A stretch of 64,000 bases of DNA from Algoriphagus zhangzhouensis (GCF_900148515.1 NZ_FRXN01000002.1:1-64000); one strand, 5' to 3'; positions 54,573-63,918 are shown, counted from the first letter of the stretch. Program-made: numbers and translations. Notes: generated by a model not told the origin, from the letters alone.

Positions 54573-56234
54573 GTGAGCGAGACAAAGAATTCAAAATCAC
54601 AAATAAGGCTTCCTATCATCCTAGCTTTGGCTATTTCGGCCGGTATTTGGATCGGAGCCACATTTGCAGAACCCAAAAGTAATCAAAATGACCTAAGAGC
54701 TGCTCTATATAAGCTTCAGGAAATTATGACTTATATCAACAGGGACTATGTGGATAGTGTCAACACCAATGATTTGGTAGAATATGGCATTACCAAAATG
54801 CTCGAAAACCTAGATCCACACTCCAGTTACATTCCAGCCAGAGACGCTTCATTGGCACAATCGCAATTGGATGGAGAGTTTGATGGAATCGGGGTGGAGT
54901 TCGGGATTATCCGAGACACCATATATGTGGTAGCACCTTTGACAGGCGGACCATCGGAAGCACTGGGAATCCAATCTGGAGACCAAATTATCAATGTAGA
55001 CGGTAAAACGGTAGCAGGAACAGGCATCACCAATAGAGATGTATTTGATTTACTTCGCGGACCTAAAGGTTCTCAAGTAATCGTAGATATCAAGAGAAAA
55101 AATCAGCCTGAACTGATCACTTTTGATATCACTAGGGACAAAATCCCTCAGTACAGCATCAATGCTTCCTATATGGTCAATAATGAAATCGGGTACATCA
55201 AAATCACTCGATTTGCAGCCACAACTTTTGACGAGTTCAAAGAGTCTGTAGCTGAATTGAAGGAAAAAGGCATGAAGAAATTGATCATTGACCTTCAAGG
55301 AAATCCAGGCGGATACATGGGAGCTGCAATCAACATTGCCGATGAAATCTTGGCAGATAGAGCTTTGATTGTATCTCAGGAAGGAAAAGTTGATCAGTAC
55401 AGCCAAAAAGCATTTGCTTTCAGACCGGGTACATTTGAAGAAGGATCTGTGATCGTTTTGGTCAATGAAGGATCGGCTTCTGCGTCAGAAATCCTTGCCG
55501 GTGCCATTCAGGATAACGACCGTGGATTGATCGTAGGTAGAAGATCTTTCGGTAAAGGTTTGGTTCAAATGCCAATCGACCTTTCCGATGGAGCTGAATT
55601 AAGATTGACCATTGCTAGATATTACACTCCTTCCGGCAGATCTATTCAGAAGCCTTACGAGGCAAATCATGAAGAATATGAAAGAGATTTCATTGAGCGT
55701 TATGAGCATGGAGAATTCTTCTCTGCTGACAGCATCAAGTTCAATGACAGCTTGAAATATCACACAAGCAAGGGCCGTATCGTTTATGGAGGCGGAGGAA
55801 TCATGCCTGACTACTTCGTTCCTTTAGATACAGCTTTGAGTTCTGCCTATGTAAACAGACTTTTCAATTCAGACACTCCAAGGGAATATGTTTTGGATTA
55901 TACTGAAAAGAACAAAGACAAATTTGCTGGCATCAGTGTCGAGGAATACTACAAAGACTTCAAGTTCACAGATGCCATGCTACAAGACGTGGTGAAAGTT
56001 GGTGAAAAGAACAAAGTGAAGTATGATGCTGCAGACTTCAACAAGTCCAAAGAATACTTGAGAACTTTGATGAAAGCCCATTTGGGAAGACAACTTTATG
56101 ACGATGATGCTTTCTATATGGTAGTCAATGACATCAATGAGGTTTACCTACAAGCACTCAAACTATTTGATGAGGCACAGCGGATAGCCATGGCGACAGA
56201 TCTTAGCCCTACTCACGAAGAGGAAGAAGAATAA
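54573..56234 (+). CDS. S41 family carboxyl-terminal processing peptidase, second copy
   Basis: A 553-residue CtpA-type protease starting at GTG. It has an N-terminal membrane anchor (PIILALAISAGIWIGATFA), a PDZ domain (about 85-170, GEFDGIGVEFGI) and an S41 domain with the catalytic Ser in EGSASASEILAGAIQDNDR and Lys in GRRSFGKGLVQMP. It resembles the enzyme at 1722-3383 in layout and length but differs throughout, so they are old paralogues. The C-terminal tail is acidic (HEEEEE). Monocistronic; probable role is processing of periplasmic proteins. Confidence 0.94.
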   Translation: MSETKNSKSQIRLPIILALAISAGIWIGATFAEPKSNQNDLRAALYKLQEIMTYINRDYVDSVNTNDLVEYGITKMLENLDPHSSYIPARDASLAQSQLDGEFDGIGVEFGIIRDTIYVVAPLTGGPSEALGIQSGDQIINVDGKTVAGTGITNRDVFDLLRGPKGSQVIVDIKRKNQPELITFDITRDKIPQYSINASYMVNNEIGYIKITRFAATTFDEFKESVAELKEKGMKKLIIDLQGNPGGYMGAAINIADEILADRALIVSQEGKVDQYSQKAFAFRPGTFEEGSVIVLVNEGSASASEILAGAIQDNDRGLIVGRRSFGKGLVQMPIDLSDGAELRLTIARYYTPSGRSIQKPYEANHEEYERDFIERYEHGEFFSADSIKFNDSLKYHTSKGRIVYGGGGIMPDYFVPLDTALSSAYVNRLFNSDTPREYVLDYTEKNKDKFAGISVEEYYKDFKFTDAMLQDVVKVGEKNKVKYDAADFNKSKEYLRTLMKAHLGRQLYDDDAFYMVVNDINEVYLQALKLFDEAQRIAMATDLSPTHEEEEE

Positions 56235-56252
56235 GATTGAAATAATTTCAAA

Positions 56253-56283
56253 AAGAGGCTTTCCGGATTTCGGGAAGCCTCTT
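56253..56283 (+). terminator. terminator of the second S41 gene
   Basis: AAGAGGCTTTCCG and CGGGAAGCCTCTT form a 13-bp stem with one G-T pair, followed by TTTTTTT. Confidence 0.9.
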
Positions 56284-56356
56284 TTTTTGCTTTTGGTTGA
56301 GAAACTTTTCGAAAAAGCTTTAGATTGAAAACCTCAAATCCAAAATTTCAAAACCT

Positions 56357-56791
56357 ATGAAGAAGCTTTTAGCGGCAATTGCCATTTTGCTTTTTGCACA
56401 AAGTTCATTTGCTCAGATCAAAACAAACCACATTGCAGTTCATGTTTCCAACTTAAAGGAAAGCATGGCCTTTTATCAGTCTATGTTGAATCTGCAGGAA
56501 ATCGAGGAGCCATTTAAAGATGGAATCCATGCTTGGTATGACATAGGAGGAGGAACTGCTCTCCACTTGATTGAAAGAGTGGATACTCCAACAGAAATAT
56601 CCAAAACAAATCACCTATGCTTTAGCATGAAGGATATGGACAGCTTTATTGAAAGACTTAGAAAGGCAAATTACCCATTTGAGGACTGGCCAGGAGAAAA
56701 AGGAAAAATAACTACGAGAGTAGATGGGATCCGTCAAATTTACATTCAAGATCCAGATGGATATTGGCTAGAAATCAACGACGATTACTAA
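56357..56791 (+). CDS. secreted VOC (glyoxalase/dioxygenase fold) family protein
   Basis: A 144-residue protein with a signal peptide (LLAAIAILLFAQSSFAQ) and one VOC domain. TNHIAVHVSNLKESMAFYQSML has the first metal-ligand His, TALHLIERV the second candidate, and YIQDPDGYWLEINDD the Glu at the end. One VOC module with four metal ligands suggests a homodimer; glyoxalase I activity cannot be asserted. Periplasmic location is unusual for glyoxalases. Monocistronic between two terminators. Confidence 0.87.
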   Translation: MKKLLAAIAILLFAQSSFAQIKTNHIAVHVSNLKESMAFYQSMLNLQEIEEPFKDGIHAWYDIGGGTALHLIERVDTPTEISKTNHLCFSMKDMDSFIERLRKANYPFEDWPGEKGKITTRVDGIRQIYIQDPDGYWLEINDDY

Positions 56792-56798
56792 AAAATTG

Positions 56799-56826
56799 AA
56801 AGCCCGATCAGAATTGATCGGGCTTT
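56799..56826. terminator. bidirectional terminator
   Basis: AAAGCCCGATC and GATCGGGCTTT form an 11-bp stem between the convergent VOC and M1 genes. Confidence 0.85.
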
Positions 56827-56833
56827 TCTTTAC

Positions 56834-58786
56834 TTAATCCTCATAAATTTTTTGAGGCCAAGAATCATTCGAAATATTAATATCTGGAACAATCTTGTGT
56901 GGATCGATAGTTACACCAACCACCTTTTTATCGGAATCGATGATGTGAGCCCAAGTATTACCTCTTTGCCAGATTTCTACAGGAAGAGTTTCAAGCTTTT
57001 TGCTTCCATCTTCAAATTCAACTTCTAAAACAACTGGCATTGGGATATCTCCTTTATTAGAAACTACAACCAAAGACTTGCCTGCATAAGGATAAACTCC
57101 ATCAATTGCTAAGTCGATATTTCCATTCCCATAGAACCACCCTTTCCAGAACCAGGAAAGATTTTCACCAGAAACATTCTCCATATGGTTAAAGAAATCA
57201 GATGGTTGAGGATGTTTGAATGCCCAAGTCTTGATATAGGATCTGAATGCATTATCAAATCTCTCATGACCCAAGATGTATTCTCTCAAAACAACCATTC
57301 CCATTCCAGGCTTTCTATAAGCAGTCATACCTAAGTTCGAAATATTCACCACATCAGGATAAGTATCAATTCCTTCACGATCCTCCTTCAAAAAGTAATT
57401 ATTAAACTTTCTGGTTTCATTCAAGGTAGAAGGATATTCTCCATCATTGAAAGCCAAAGTGCTATAATGGTTAATAAAAGTATTGAATCCTTCATCCATC
57501 CAAGGATAACGTCTCTCGTTTGAACCCACAATCATCGGGAACCAGTTGTGACCAAACTCATGGTCCGTCACCCCCCAAAGTCCACGACCTTTAGAATTAT
57601 AATGACAGAAATTCAAACCAGGATATTCCATTCCTCCGATCGCTGCAGCCACGTTTGTTGCAGACGCATAAGGGAATTCATACCACATGTTAGAATAATA
57701 CTCAATTGAAGCTTTTGAATACTCAGTAGATCTACCCCAAGCTTCCTGTCCTTCTGATTCTTTAGGGTAAACAGATTGCGCCAAAATCGTCTTACCACTA
57801 GGCAAGTTAATTTTTGCTGCATCCCATATAAATGCTCTGGAAGTAGCAAAAGCTGCATCTCTTGTATTCTCAATCTGGAAATGCCAGGTAATCATTCCGT
57901 CTTGCTTTGGACGAGTCAATTCTGTGTTTTTGATCTCATCTGGAGCAACCAACATCACTGTTTCATCACTTGCCTGAGCTTTCGCGTAGCGATCTTGCAG
58001 CTCTTTGGAAAGGACTTCTTTTGGATTCATCAATTTCCCAGATCCCACAACGATGTGATCAAAAGGAACTGTGATTTTGTAATCAAAGTCTCCATACTCC
58101 AAGTAGAACTCACCAGCACCCAAATATGGCTCGACATTCCATCCTTCGATATCATCGAATACGGCCATTTTAGGATACCACTGCGCAAAGGCATAAATCC
58201 AACCATCTTCTACTTCCAATCTCCCCATTCTGTCCATTCCTTTTTCAGGAACTTTGAAAGAGAAATTCATAGCAATGGTAGCTTTTCCGCCTTTTGCAGG
58301 AATCGGCTCATTGAACCAAACCTGCATTCTGGTATCAGAAATAATATGTTTGTCAGAGACCGATCCTTTGGAACCAACCTTAGCCTGTAGCCCGGTGATA
58401 TCAAAACCTCCGTCAACGTCACCATTGTATCTATTTCCTTGAACAGGAGTTGTCAAAGTACCTCGAGAGTCCGGAGTAAATCTATTTTGCTCCAATTGCA
58501 TCCAAACAAAGTCCAAAGTCTCTGGGCTATTGTTGGTATAAGTAACGGTGATCTTACCAGTCAAAACATGAGCCTCATCGTCAAGAGTTGCCTCGATCTG
58601 ATAGTCTGCTCTATTTTGCCAATAGTTTTCACTTGGTTTTCCTGATGCAGTCCGGGTATAGGTGCCCTTTCTGTCCATAAATTCTCCAAAGTCAGCTTGA
58701 TTGCTTTCGTAACCTTGTTGAGCAAAAGCAGCAGAGCTAGCCAACAAAGTCGAAAACATCAAACCCGAAATAATTCTTTTAATCAT
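56834..58786 (-). CDS. secreted M1 family metallopeptidase
   Basis: A 650-residue protein with a signal peptide (MFSTLLASSAAFAQQ), an N-terminal beta domain and a zinc site HEFGHNWFP (His409, Glu410, His413) with third ligand Glu432 in WMDEGFNTF. The GGMEYPG motif (about 385) is a variant of the GxMEN exopeptidase loop in which Tyr replaces Asn. It lacks the long helical C-terminal domain of aminopeptidase N, as in other short M1 proteins of Bacteroidota, so the preferred substrate is uncertain. Confidence 0.92.
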   Translation of the reverse strand: MIKRIISGLMFSTLLASSAAFAQQGYESNQADFGEFMDRKGTYTRTASGKPSENYWQNRADYQIEATLDDEAHVLTGKITVTYTNNSPETLDFVWMQLEQNRFTPDSRGTLTTPVQGNRYNGDVDGGFDITGLQAKVGSKGSVSDKHIISDTRMQVWFNEPIPAKGGKATIAMNFSFKVPEKGMDRMGRLEVEDGWIYAFAQWYPKMAVFDDIEGWNVEPYLGAGEFYLEYGDFDYKITVPFDHIVVGSGKLMNPKEVLSKELQDRYAKAQASDETVMLVAPDEIKNTELTRPKQDGMITWHFQIENTRDAAFATSRAFIWDAAKINLPSGKTILAQSVYPKESEGQEAWGRSTEYSKASIEYYSNMWYEFPYASATNVAAAIGGMEYPGLNFCHYNSKGRGLWGVTDHEFGHNWFPMIVGSNERRYPWMDEGFNTFINHYSTLAFNDGEYPSTLNETRKFNNYFLKEDREGIDTYPDVVNISNLGMTAYRKPGMGMVVLREYILGHERFDNAFRSYIKTWAFKHPQPSDFFNHMENVSGENLSWFWKGWFYGNGNIDLAIDGVYPYAGKSLVVVSNKGDIPMPVVLEVEFEDGSKKLETLPVEIWQRGNTWAHIIDSDKKVVGVTIDPHKIVPDINISNDSWPQKIYED

Positions 58787-58897
58787 GGGTTTTAGTTTTT
58801 AGGAAGCTCAAAATTAAGGTCTTCTTTAAATTCACCAAGAGGCTTTTTCACAAGTGGTAAATGCTTAACGAATTTTTACAAAAGCCTAAAAATTGGA

Positions 58898-58915
58898 ATT
58901 TGATTTTTATCAAAT
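58898..58915. promoter_or_regulatory. inverted repeat upstream of the BtuB-like receptor gene
   Basis: A perfect ATTTGAT-TTTT-ATCAAAT palindrome 32 nt before the receptor start codon. Its position suggests an operator or an mRNA stem; no known regulator site is claimed, and A/T-rich palindromes can arise by chance. Confidence 0.35.
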
Positions 58916-58947
58916 CATTTTTGCCTCCTCATTATCTAAACTACCCA

Positions 58948-60774
58948 ATGAAAAAACTGTTTTTCCCGGCAATTTTCAGCTTGGTAATTTTCCAAGCAAA
59001 TGCCCAAAATGACAGCACAACCCAAAATCTGGATGAAATAATCATCCAGGAAAACCGGATTCAAACCCCATTTTCCAAACAAAGCAGGAACATTTCAGTG
59101 GTTACCAAACCACAATTAGAAACTACACCAGCAAGAAGCCTTCAGGAAGTTTTGGCTTTCGTCCCTGGCGTGGATGTAAGACAAAGAGGTATCACTGGAG
59201 TCCAGGCCGACATCGGAATTCGAGGTGGTTCATTTAATCAAACTCTGATGCTTTTGAATGGGATCAAACTGACAGACCCTCAGTCAGGGCATCACATGAT
59301 GAATATTCCAGTACCCATGATCAATATTGATCGAGTGGAAGTGTTAAAAGGCCCGGGTTCTAGAATTTTCGGACAGAATGCCTATGCAGGGGCAGTGAAT
59401 GTTATCACCGAACTTTCTGATCGAAGGAGCCTGAGAGTTCAAGGATACGGAGGAGATTTCGGCATGAAAGGGATCAATTTCGCTGGATCTCTTCCTGCAG
59501 GAAGCTTGAAGCAAAACCTTGCCGTATCATATGATGAGTCAAATGGGCACTGGTACAATTCAGATTATAAGGTCAGCAATATTTTCTATGAAAATGGAAT
59601 TGCTATCAACGAAAAACACTCCCTACGTGGAATGATTGCCTATACCGACAGAAGTTTTGGAGCAAATGGCTTTTACACCAGCGCATTCCCTGACCAGTGG
59701 GAAAGCATCCAAACTACTGTAGGTGCTTTGAGCCATACGTTTACTCAAGATAGATTCAAGCTAAACACAAGAGCTTATTGGAGAAAAAATGAAGATGAGT
59801 ATCGTCTAAGAAGGAATGAGCCTGAGTTTTATCAAAACTTCCATACTTCCAATACCTATGCTCTTGAAACCAATGGAACCTACCAGAGTAAATTGGGAAC
59901 TACAGGTTTTGGTCTAGAAGCCAGAGAGGAAAAAATCGAAAGTACCAATTTGGGAAATCACGATAGAACTCTCGCGGGAGTCTTTTTGGAGCATTTAGTC
60001 AATCTGAAAGGTGGATTTGATGTTCGCGCAGGTATTTACAGCAATTATTACAATGACTATGGCTGGAAACATTTCCCAGGGATGGAAGTCGGTTTCCAAG
60101 CCACGGAAAAGCTTAGATTCTACACTGGAATTGGAAAAAGCTTTAGAATCCCAACCTATACGGATTTGTACTACCAAGGCCCTACTAATGTCGGGAATCC
60201 GGAATTGAAGCCAGAACAAGCTCAAAATTTCGAAATCGGTGCCAAATGGAATCAATCAGGCCTTTTTGCTGAATTGGTTTACTTCAATAGAAATACAGAT
60301 GATCTGATCGAATGGGCACGCCCAGACGAGGAAACCCCTTGGCAACCACAAAACTTCAATGAAGTAAAATTCAATGGAATTGAAGCTTCTTTGGCTTATC
60401 GATTTGCCAACACTCCTGCTTCTGTGAGAATTAAGGAATTCCAGATTTCATACAATTACATCGATGCGAACTTGGTCAATCAACCAGGTACCGAAACCCG
60501 CTATGCGTTGACAGCATTGAAAAACCAAGTAATTGGCGGAGCTCTATTGGGAATCGGTCAAAAACTGGAATGGAATACCAAAATGCGCTATGTAGAAAGA
60601 GTGAGTCAGGACCCCTACTTCCTTTTGGATATGAGAATCGACTACAACAGAATGGGCAAAGTTGGATTCTTTGCAGAAGCCTCCAATATCACCAACACAG
60701 ACTATATCGAGTCTGGAACAGTTCAGATGCCCCACCGATGGTTTAGAGCTGGTTTTATGTTGAATTTGGAATAA
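58948..60774 (+). CDS. TonB-dependent receptor (BtuB/cobalamin-type)
   Basis: Start chosen at MKKLFFPAIFSLVIF, giving a signal peptide cut at QANAQN; an upstream in-frame ATG at 58861 adds 29 residues before it. The 608-residue product has a plug domain (about 30-160: ETTPARSLQEVLAFVPGVDVRQRG, IGIRGGSFNQTLMLLNGI, RVEVLKGPGSRIFGQNAYAGAVN) and a 22-strand-type barrel ending HRWFRAGFMLNLE. Its compactness, without a CarboxypepD_reg domain, is like BtuB and small-siderophore receptors. No cobalamin riboswitch was recognised upstream, so the ligand is open. Confidence 0.9.
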   Translation: MKKLFFPAIFSLVIFQANAQNDSTTQNLDEIIIQENRIQTPFSKQSRNISVVTKPQLETTPARSLQEVLAFVPGVDVRQRGITGVQADIGIRGGSFNQTLMLLNGIKLTDPQSGHHMMNIPVPMINIDRVEVLKGPGSRIFGQNAYAGAVNVITELSDRRSLRVQGYGGDFGMKGINFAGSLPAGSLKQNLAVSYDESNGHWYNSDYKVSNIFYENGIAINEKHSLRGMIAYTDRSFGANGFYTSAFPDQWESIQTTVGALSHTFTQDRFKLNTRAYWRKNEDEYRLRRNEPEFYQNFHTSNTYALETNGTYQSKLGTTGFGLEAREEKIESTNLGNHDRTLAGVFLEHLVNLKGGFDVRAGIYSNYYNDYGWKHFPGMEVGFQATEKLRFYTGIGKSFRIPTYTDLYYQGPTNVGNPELKPEQAQNFEIGAKWNQSGLFAELVYFNRNTDDLIEWARPDEETPWQPQNFNEVKFNGIEASLAYRFANTPASVRIKEFQISYNYIDANLVNQPGTETRYALTALKNQVIGGALLGIGQKLEWNTKMRYVERVSQDPYFLLDMRIDYNRMGKVGFFAEASNITNTDYIESGTVQMPHRWFRAGFMLNLE

Positions 60775-60791
60775 AAACCGAAAGGCAAAAA

Positions 60792-60820
60792 AAGCCTCCA
60801 AGAAATTTTCTTGGAGGCTT
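60792..60820. terminator. bidirectional terminator
   Basis: AAGCCTCCAAGAA and TTCTTGGAGGCTT form a 13-bp stem between the receptor gene and the leftward tRNA-Val genes, with A and T runs outside. Confidence 0.88.
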
Positions 60821-60870
60821 TTTTATATTCAAATAAAACAACAAAGCCCCAGATTTCTCTGAGGCTAACG

Positions 60871-60945
60871 TGGGAGTTGAGGGATTCGAACCCCCGACCC
60901 TCTGCTTGTAAGGCAGATGCTCTGAACCAACTGAGCTAAAGAGCG
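60871..60945 (-). pseudogene. tRNA-Val (TAC) copy with disrupted acceptor stem
   Basis: Positions 8 to the 3' end are identical to the intact tRNA-Val at 60977-61051, but the 5' acceptor strand reads CGCTCTT instead of GGGAGTT, while the 3' strand is still AACTCCC. Only three of seven acceptor pairs (positions 2, 6, 7) can form, so normal RNase P processing and charging are unlikely. It is the second (downstream) unit of a 106-bp tandem arrangement and is probably transcribed with the intact copy. Confidence 0.8.
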
Positions 60946-60976
60946 TAAAAAATGAATTTTCATTGAAAGAATGGAG

Positions 60977-61051
60977 TGGGAGTTGAGGGATTCGAACCCC
61001 CGACCCTCTGCTTGTAAGGCAGATGCTCTGAACCAACTGAGCTAAACTCCC
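60977..61051 (-). tRNA. tRNA-Val (anticodon TAC)
   Basis: A 75-nt tRNA: acceptor GGGAGTT/AACTCCC (7 bp), D arm, anticodon loop CTTACAA in stem TCTGC/GCAGA (anticodon TAC), T arm CGGGG GTTCGAAT CCC(T), discriminator A. It follows a full-consensus promoter by about 28 nt. Confidence 0.95.
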
Positions 61052-61085
61052 ATTCTTTTTACTACTTTCCTTCCGAAAGGGAATG

Positions 61086-61116
61086 CAAAGGTAGTTTCAA
61101 TTTTGAATTAGGCAAA
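61086..61116 (-). promoter_or_regulatory. tRNA-Val promoter
   Basis: Minus strand TTTG (61116-61113), exactly 19-nt spacer, TACCTTTG (61093-61086). The 12-mer ACTACCTTTGCA around the -7 element is identical in the rRNA promoter at 279-286. Confidence 0.85.
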
Positions 61117-61209
61117 CAATTTCTAAATCAAAAATTCTAACAGACTGAAAATGAACCAAAATATTTTCAAATAAAATTACCAGCCATAATTCTGACTGGT
61201 ATTTCTTAT

Positions 61210-62754
61210 TTAAATATCAAACTTAATCCCCTGCGCCAGTGGCAATGCAGTGGAATAATTAATCGTATTGGTTTGTCTTCTCATATAGGCTTTCCAGGCA
61301 TCAGAACCAGATTCTCTTCCTCCACCGGTTTCTTTTTCACCACCAAAAGCTCCACCTATCTCCGCCCCTGATGTGCCAATATTTACGTTCGCTATCCCAC
61401 AGTCCGAACCAGCCACAGAAAGGAAGGCTTCTGCTTCTCTCATATTCGTAGTCATGATCGCTGAAGATAACCCCTGAGGCACTCCATTCTGAATTGCTAT
61501 TGCTTCTCCAATGGTTTTGTATCTAATCAAATAAAGGATCGGAGCAAAAGTCTCGTGTTGCACAATCTCAAAATGATTTTCAGCTTCATAGATCGCAGGC
61601 TTCACATAGCAACCAGACTCAAATCCTTCACCGGACAAAACTCCCCCAGCCACTACCTCTGTACCTCCTTCTGCTTTCACTTTTTCAATAGCCGCTTCAT
61701 ACATTTTCACAGCATCTTGATCGATTACCGGTCCCACATGATTCTTTTCATCCAGAGGATTACCGATCACCAATTTAGAATAAGCGGAGGCCAATCTTTT
61801 TGCAACCTCATCAAATACCTCTTCTTGAATAATCAATCTACGCGTAGAGGTACATCTTTGTCCGGCGGTTCCAACCGCCCCAAACAAAGCCCCACGAATC
61901 GCCATGTCCAAATCAGCGTCCTTCGTGATGATGATGGCATTATTCCCTCCTAATTCAAGTAGAGATCTCCCTAAGCGCTCTCCAACAGCTTTACCTACTA
62001 ATTTACCCATTCGGGTAGATCCAGTTGCGGACACCAAAGGCACTCTGGTATCATGAGAAAGCATTTCTCCTACTTTATAATCTCCGATGATCAGAGAGGA
62101 AACTCCTTCTGGCAAATCGTGCTTTTTGAAAATTTTACTGACAATATTCTGACAGGCTATACCTGATAAAGGAGCTTTTTCTGAAGGCTTCCACACGCAC
62201 ACATCTCCACAAACCCAAGCCAAAGCAGTGTTCCAGGACCAAACAGCAACAGGGAAATTGAAGGCAGAAATAATTCCTACGATCCCAAGCGGATGCCATT
62301 GCTCATACATTCTATGACCAGGACGCTCAGAATGCATGGTCAAACCATACAATTGACGGGAAAGACCTACTGCAAAATCACAGATATCAATCATTTCCTG
62401 AACCTCACCCAAACCCTCTTGGTAGGATTTACCCATTTCATAGGAAACCAGCTTACCTAAATCTGCTTTTTTCTCTCTTAAAGCATTCCCGATTTCTCTG
62501 ACAATTTCTCCTCTTTGCGGAGCAGGAACCAAACGCCACTTTTCAAAAGCTATTTGAGCTGCAGAGATTACTTCTTCATACGTTTCTGAACTAGCAACCT
62601 GAACTTTTGCAATCACCTCCCCATCAGCTGGTGAAATCGAAGAAATATAGGATTCTCCTGAATCAAGCCACTTTTCACCCGTTGATACCCCAAGATTTTC
62701 TTTTTGAATCCCGAGGTTTTTCAATGATTCAGCTATTCCAAATCTATCATTCAT
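61210..62754 (-). CDS. amaB: aldehyde dehydrogenase, ALDH7 / alpha-aminoadipic semialdehyde type
   Basis: Start set to MNDRFGIAESLKNL (62754) because the promoter at 62779-62810 places transcription start near 62772, downstream of the alternative ATG at 62781. The 514-residue product matches antiquitin: GEVITxYCP-like entry, VGIISAFNFPVAVWSWNTALAWVCGD, catalytic Glu in LELGGNNAII, nucleophile Cys in GTAGQRCTSTRRL and the C-terminal GGGRESGSDAWKAYMRRQTNTINYS, typical of ALDH7. It oxidises alpha-aminoadipate semialdehyde in lysine degradation, or related aldehydes. No other lysine-catabolic gene is adjacent, so the substrate is inference. Confidence 0.9.
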   Translation of the reverse strand: MNDRFGIAESLKNLGIQKENLGVSTGEKWLDSGESYISSISPADGEVIAKVQVASSETYEEVISAAQIAFEKWRLVPAPQRGEIVREIGNALREKKADLGKLVSYEMGKSYQEGLGEVQEMIDICDFAVGLSRQLYGLTMHSERPGHRMYEQWHPLGIVGIISAFNFPVAVWSWNTALAWVCGDVCVWKPSEKAPLSGIACQNIVSKIFKKHDLPEGVSSLIIGDYKVGEMLSHDTRVPLVSATGSTRMGKLVGKAVGERLGRSLLELGGNNAIIITKDADLDMAIRGALFGAVGTAGQRCTSTRRLIIQEEVFDEVAKRLASAYSKLVIGNPLDEKNHVGPVIDQDAVKMYEAAIEKVKAEGGTEVVAGGVLSGEGFESGCYVKPAIYEAENHFEIVQHETFAPILYLIRYKTIGEAIAIQNGVPQGLSSAIMTTNMREAEAFLSVAGSDCGIANVNIGTSGAEIGGAFGGEKETGGGRESGSDAWKAYMRRQTNTINYSTALPLAQGIKFDI

Positions 62755-62778
62755 GCTCTTATTATTTTGGATTATGAC

Positions 62779-62810
62779 CAAAGCTAAAGAAATGGCTTTT
62801 CCAGCCCAAA
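62779..62810 (-). promoter_or_regulatory. ALDH7 gene promoter
   Basis: Minus strand TTTG (62810-62807), 20-nt spacer, TAGCTTTG (62786-62779). It decides the start codon of the aldehyde dehydrogenase, since the longer reading frame begins upstream of the predicted transcription start. Confidence 0.65.
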
Positions 62811-62815
62811 AGTTT

Positions 62816-63847
62816 CTACAAATCTTTATTGATCAATCTTATCGGATTGATCTTTCTGAATTTTTGTCGGAATTTTTCACTTACTGAGAGTTTGTATACT
62901 AAGTTGATCCGATAATTACCCGTATTGACTGCCTGTTCAAAAGGACCATCCCGAACCAGCTCAACATTTTTAAAAATATAATTGGCATTGATGGAAAATC
63001 TCTCAGAGTTATAGCCAGCAAAACCCCTTAAAAAGTAAGTGGAAATTACTCCGACTTTCCTGAAACTCTGGGTGTCATTTTCCCAATCAGCAAATCCGAC
63101 GCTCAAATTGGCTGACGCCACCCCAGTTAGATAAAAGCCTTTCCCAAAGACCAAAGTACCAGCAAAACCAACATTGGGACCAGCTTGGAAATATTTTGCC
63201 CTTTGAAAATTCAGTTCAGTTTGAGCCTCTGTCGTAGGGATTAACAAGGAATCACCCCTCATGGACCCGCCATACATTTCAAAGCCTAAAAAAGGAGAAA
63301 ACGCAGAGCGCTTCTGGATCATGGATTGATTAAAAGACGCTTGAACTGATATTTTATCCCCATTGAATAAATAATTGAAATTGACTCCATACTGCCTCAG
63401 TTTCAAATCTTCTCGGAGATAGCTTTCACTGGAATTATTCAACTGATCCGCACTCAGGGTGTACCCGTTATAAAACTGACCAAAGAGATCAATGATCATC
63501 TTTTTAGGATAGACATGAGATTGAAGATCTAAATAAAACGGCCAGTTCTGTTGGCGATTTGGATTCATAAAACCCAAAGGCATCGCGAGATTTAAAGTAA
63601 AACGCTGATAGGTAAATCCAACTCCAAGGTTATTTCCTGAATTCGGCTCGAACACATACCTCCTAGTTTCTTTTGGGACGTAAACGACTAAATTGGTGTA
63701 CTTCTTAGAAAAATAGAATCTCAACCCCAGCAACTCGGGATGTTCTTCCACATAATTGGAATCAAAGCTTGATTTCTGTGCCCTAAGATTTGACACATTC
63801 ATAAAAAAAATAACTCCCAAAAGTCCTAATCCTATTCTAAGGCGCAT
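62816..63847 (-). CDS. DUF4421 domain protein (outer-membrane beta-barrel-like)
   Basis: A 343-residue protein with a signal peptide (GLGLLGVIFFMNVSNLRAQ) and a DUF4421 domain: GLRFYFSKKYTNLVVYV, YEPNSGNNLGVGFTY-like stretch, LNLAMPLGFMN and YLDLQSHVYPKKMIIDLFGQFYNGYTL. Alternating hydrophobic strands and the many aromatic turns suggest a beta-barrel in the outer membrane. Function is unknown. It lies upstream of the ALDH7 gene, but that gene has its own promoter. Confidence 0.83.
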   Translation of the reverse strand: MRLRIGLGLLGVIFFMNVSNLRAQKSSFDSNYVEEHPELLGLRFYFSKKYTNLVVYVPKETRRYVFEPNSGNNLGVGFTYQRFTLNLAMPLGFMNPNRQQNWPFYLDLQSHVYPKKMIIDLFGQFYNGYTLSADQLNNSSESYLREDLKLRQYGVNFNYLFNGDKISVQASFNQSMIQKRSAFSPFLGFEMYGGSMRGDSLLIPTTEAQTELNFQRAKYFQAGPNVGFAGTLVFGKGFYLTGVASANLSVGFADWENDTQSFRKVGVISTYFLRGFAGYNSERFSINANYIFKNVELVRDGPFEQAVNTGNYRINLVYKLSVSEKFRQKFRKINPIRLINKDL

Positions 63848-63893
63848 ATTTAGATTATTTCACTCCTAAATTCCGAAATATTCATGCAAAAAA

Positions 63894-63918
63894 AAATCCG
63901 GGTGGTCGACCCGGATTT
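63894..63918. terminator. terminator near the right edge
   Basis: AAATCCGGGT and ACCCGGATTT form a 10-bp stem with a 5-nt loop and an A/T run on the left, fitting a leftward terminator for a gene entering from beyond 64000. One open minus-strand frame ends at a TAA at 63923-63921, 3 nt before the stem; it is too short (25 codons) to identify. Confidence 0.7.

Noticed and set aside
57776..58390. 204-codon plus-strand open frame
   Set aside because: Lies wholly antisense within the M1 peptidase gene, whose domain structure is continuous.
60755..61036. 93-codon minus-strand open frame
   Set aside because: Covers both tRNA-Val copies and the terminator; the repeated protein segment is only the translated tRNA duplicate.
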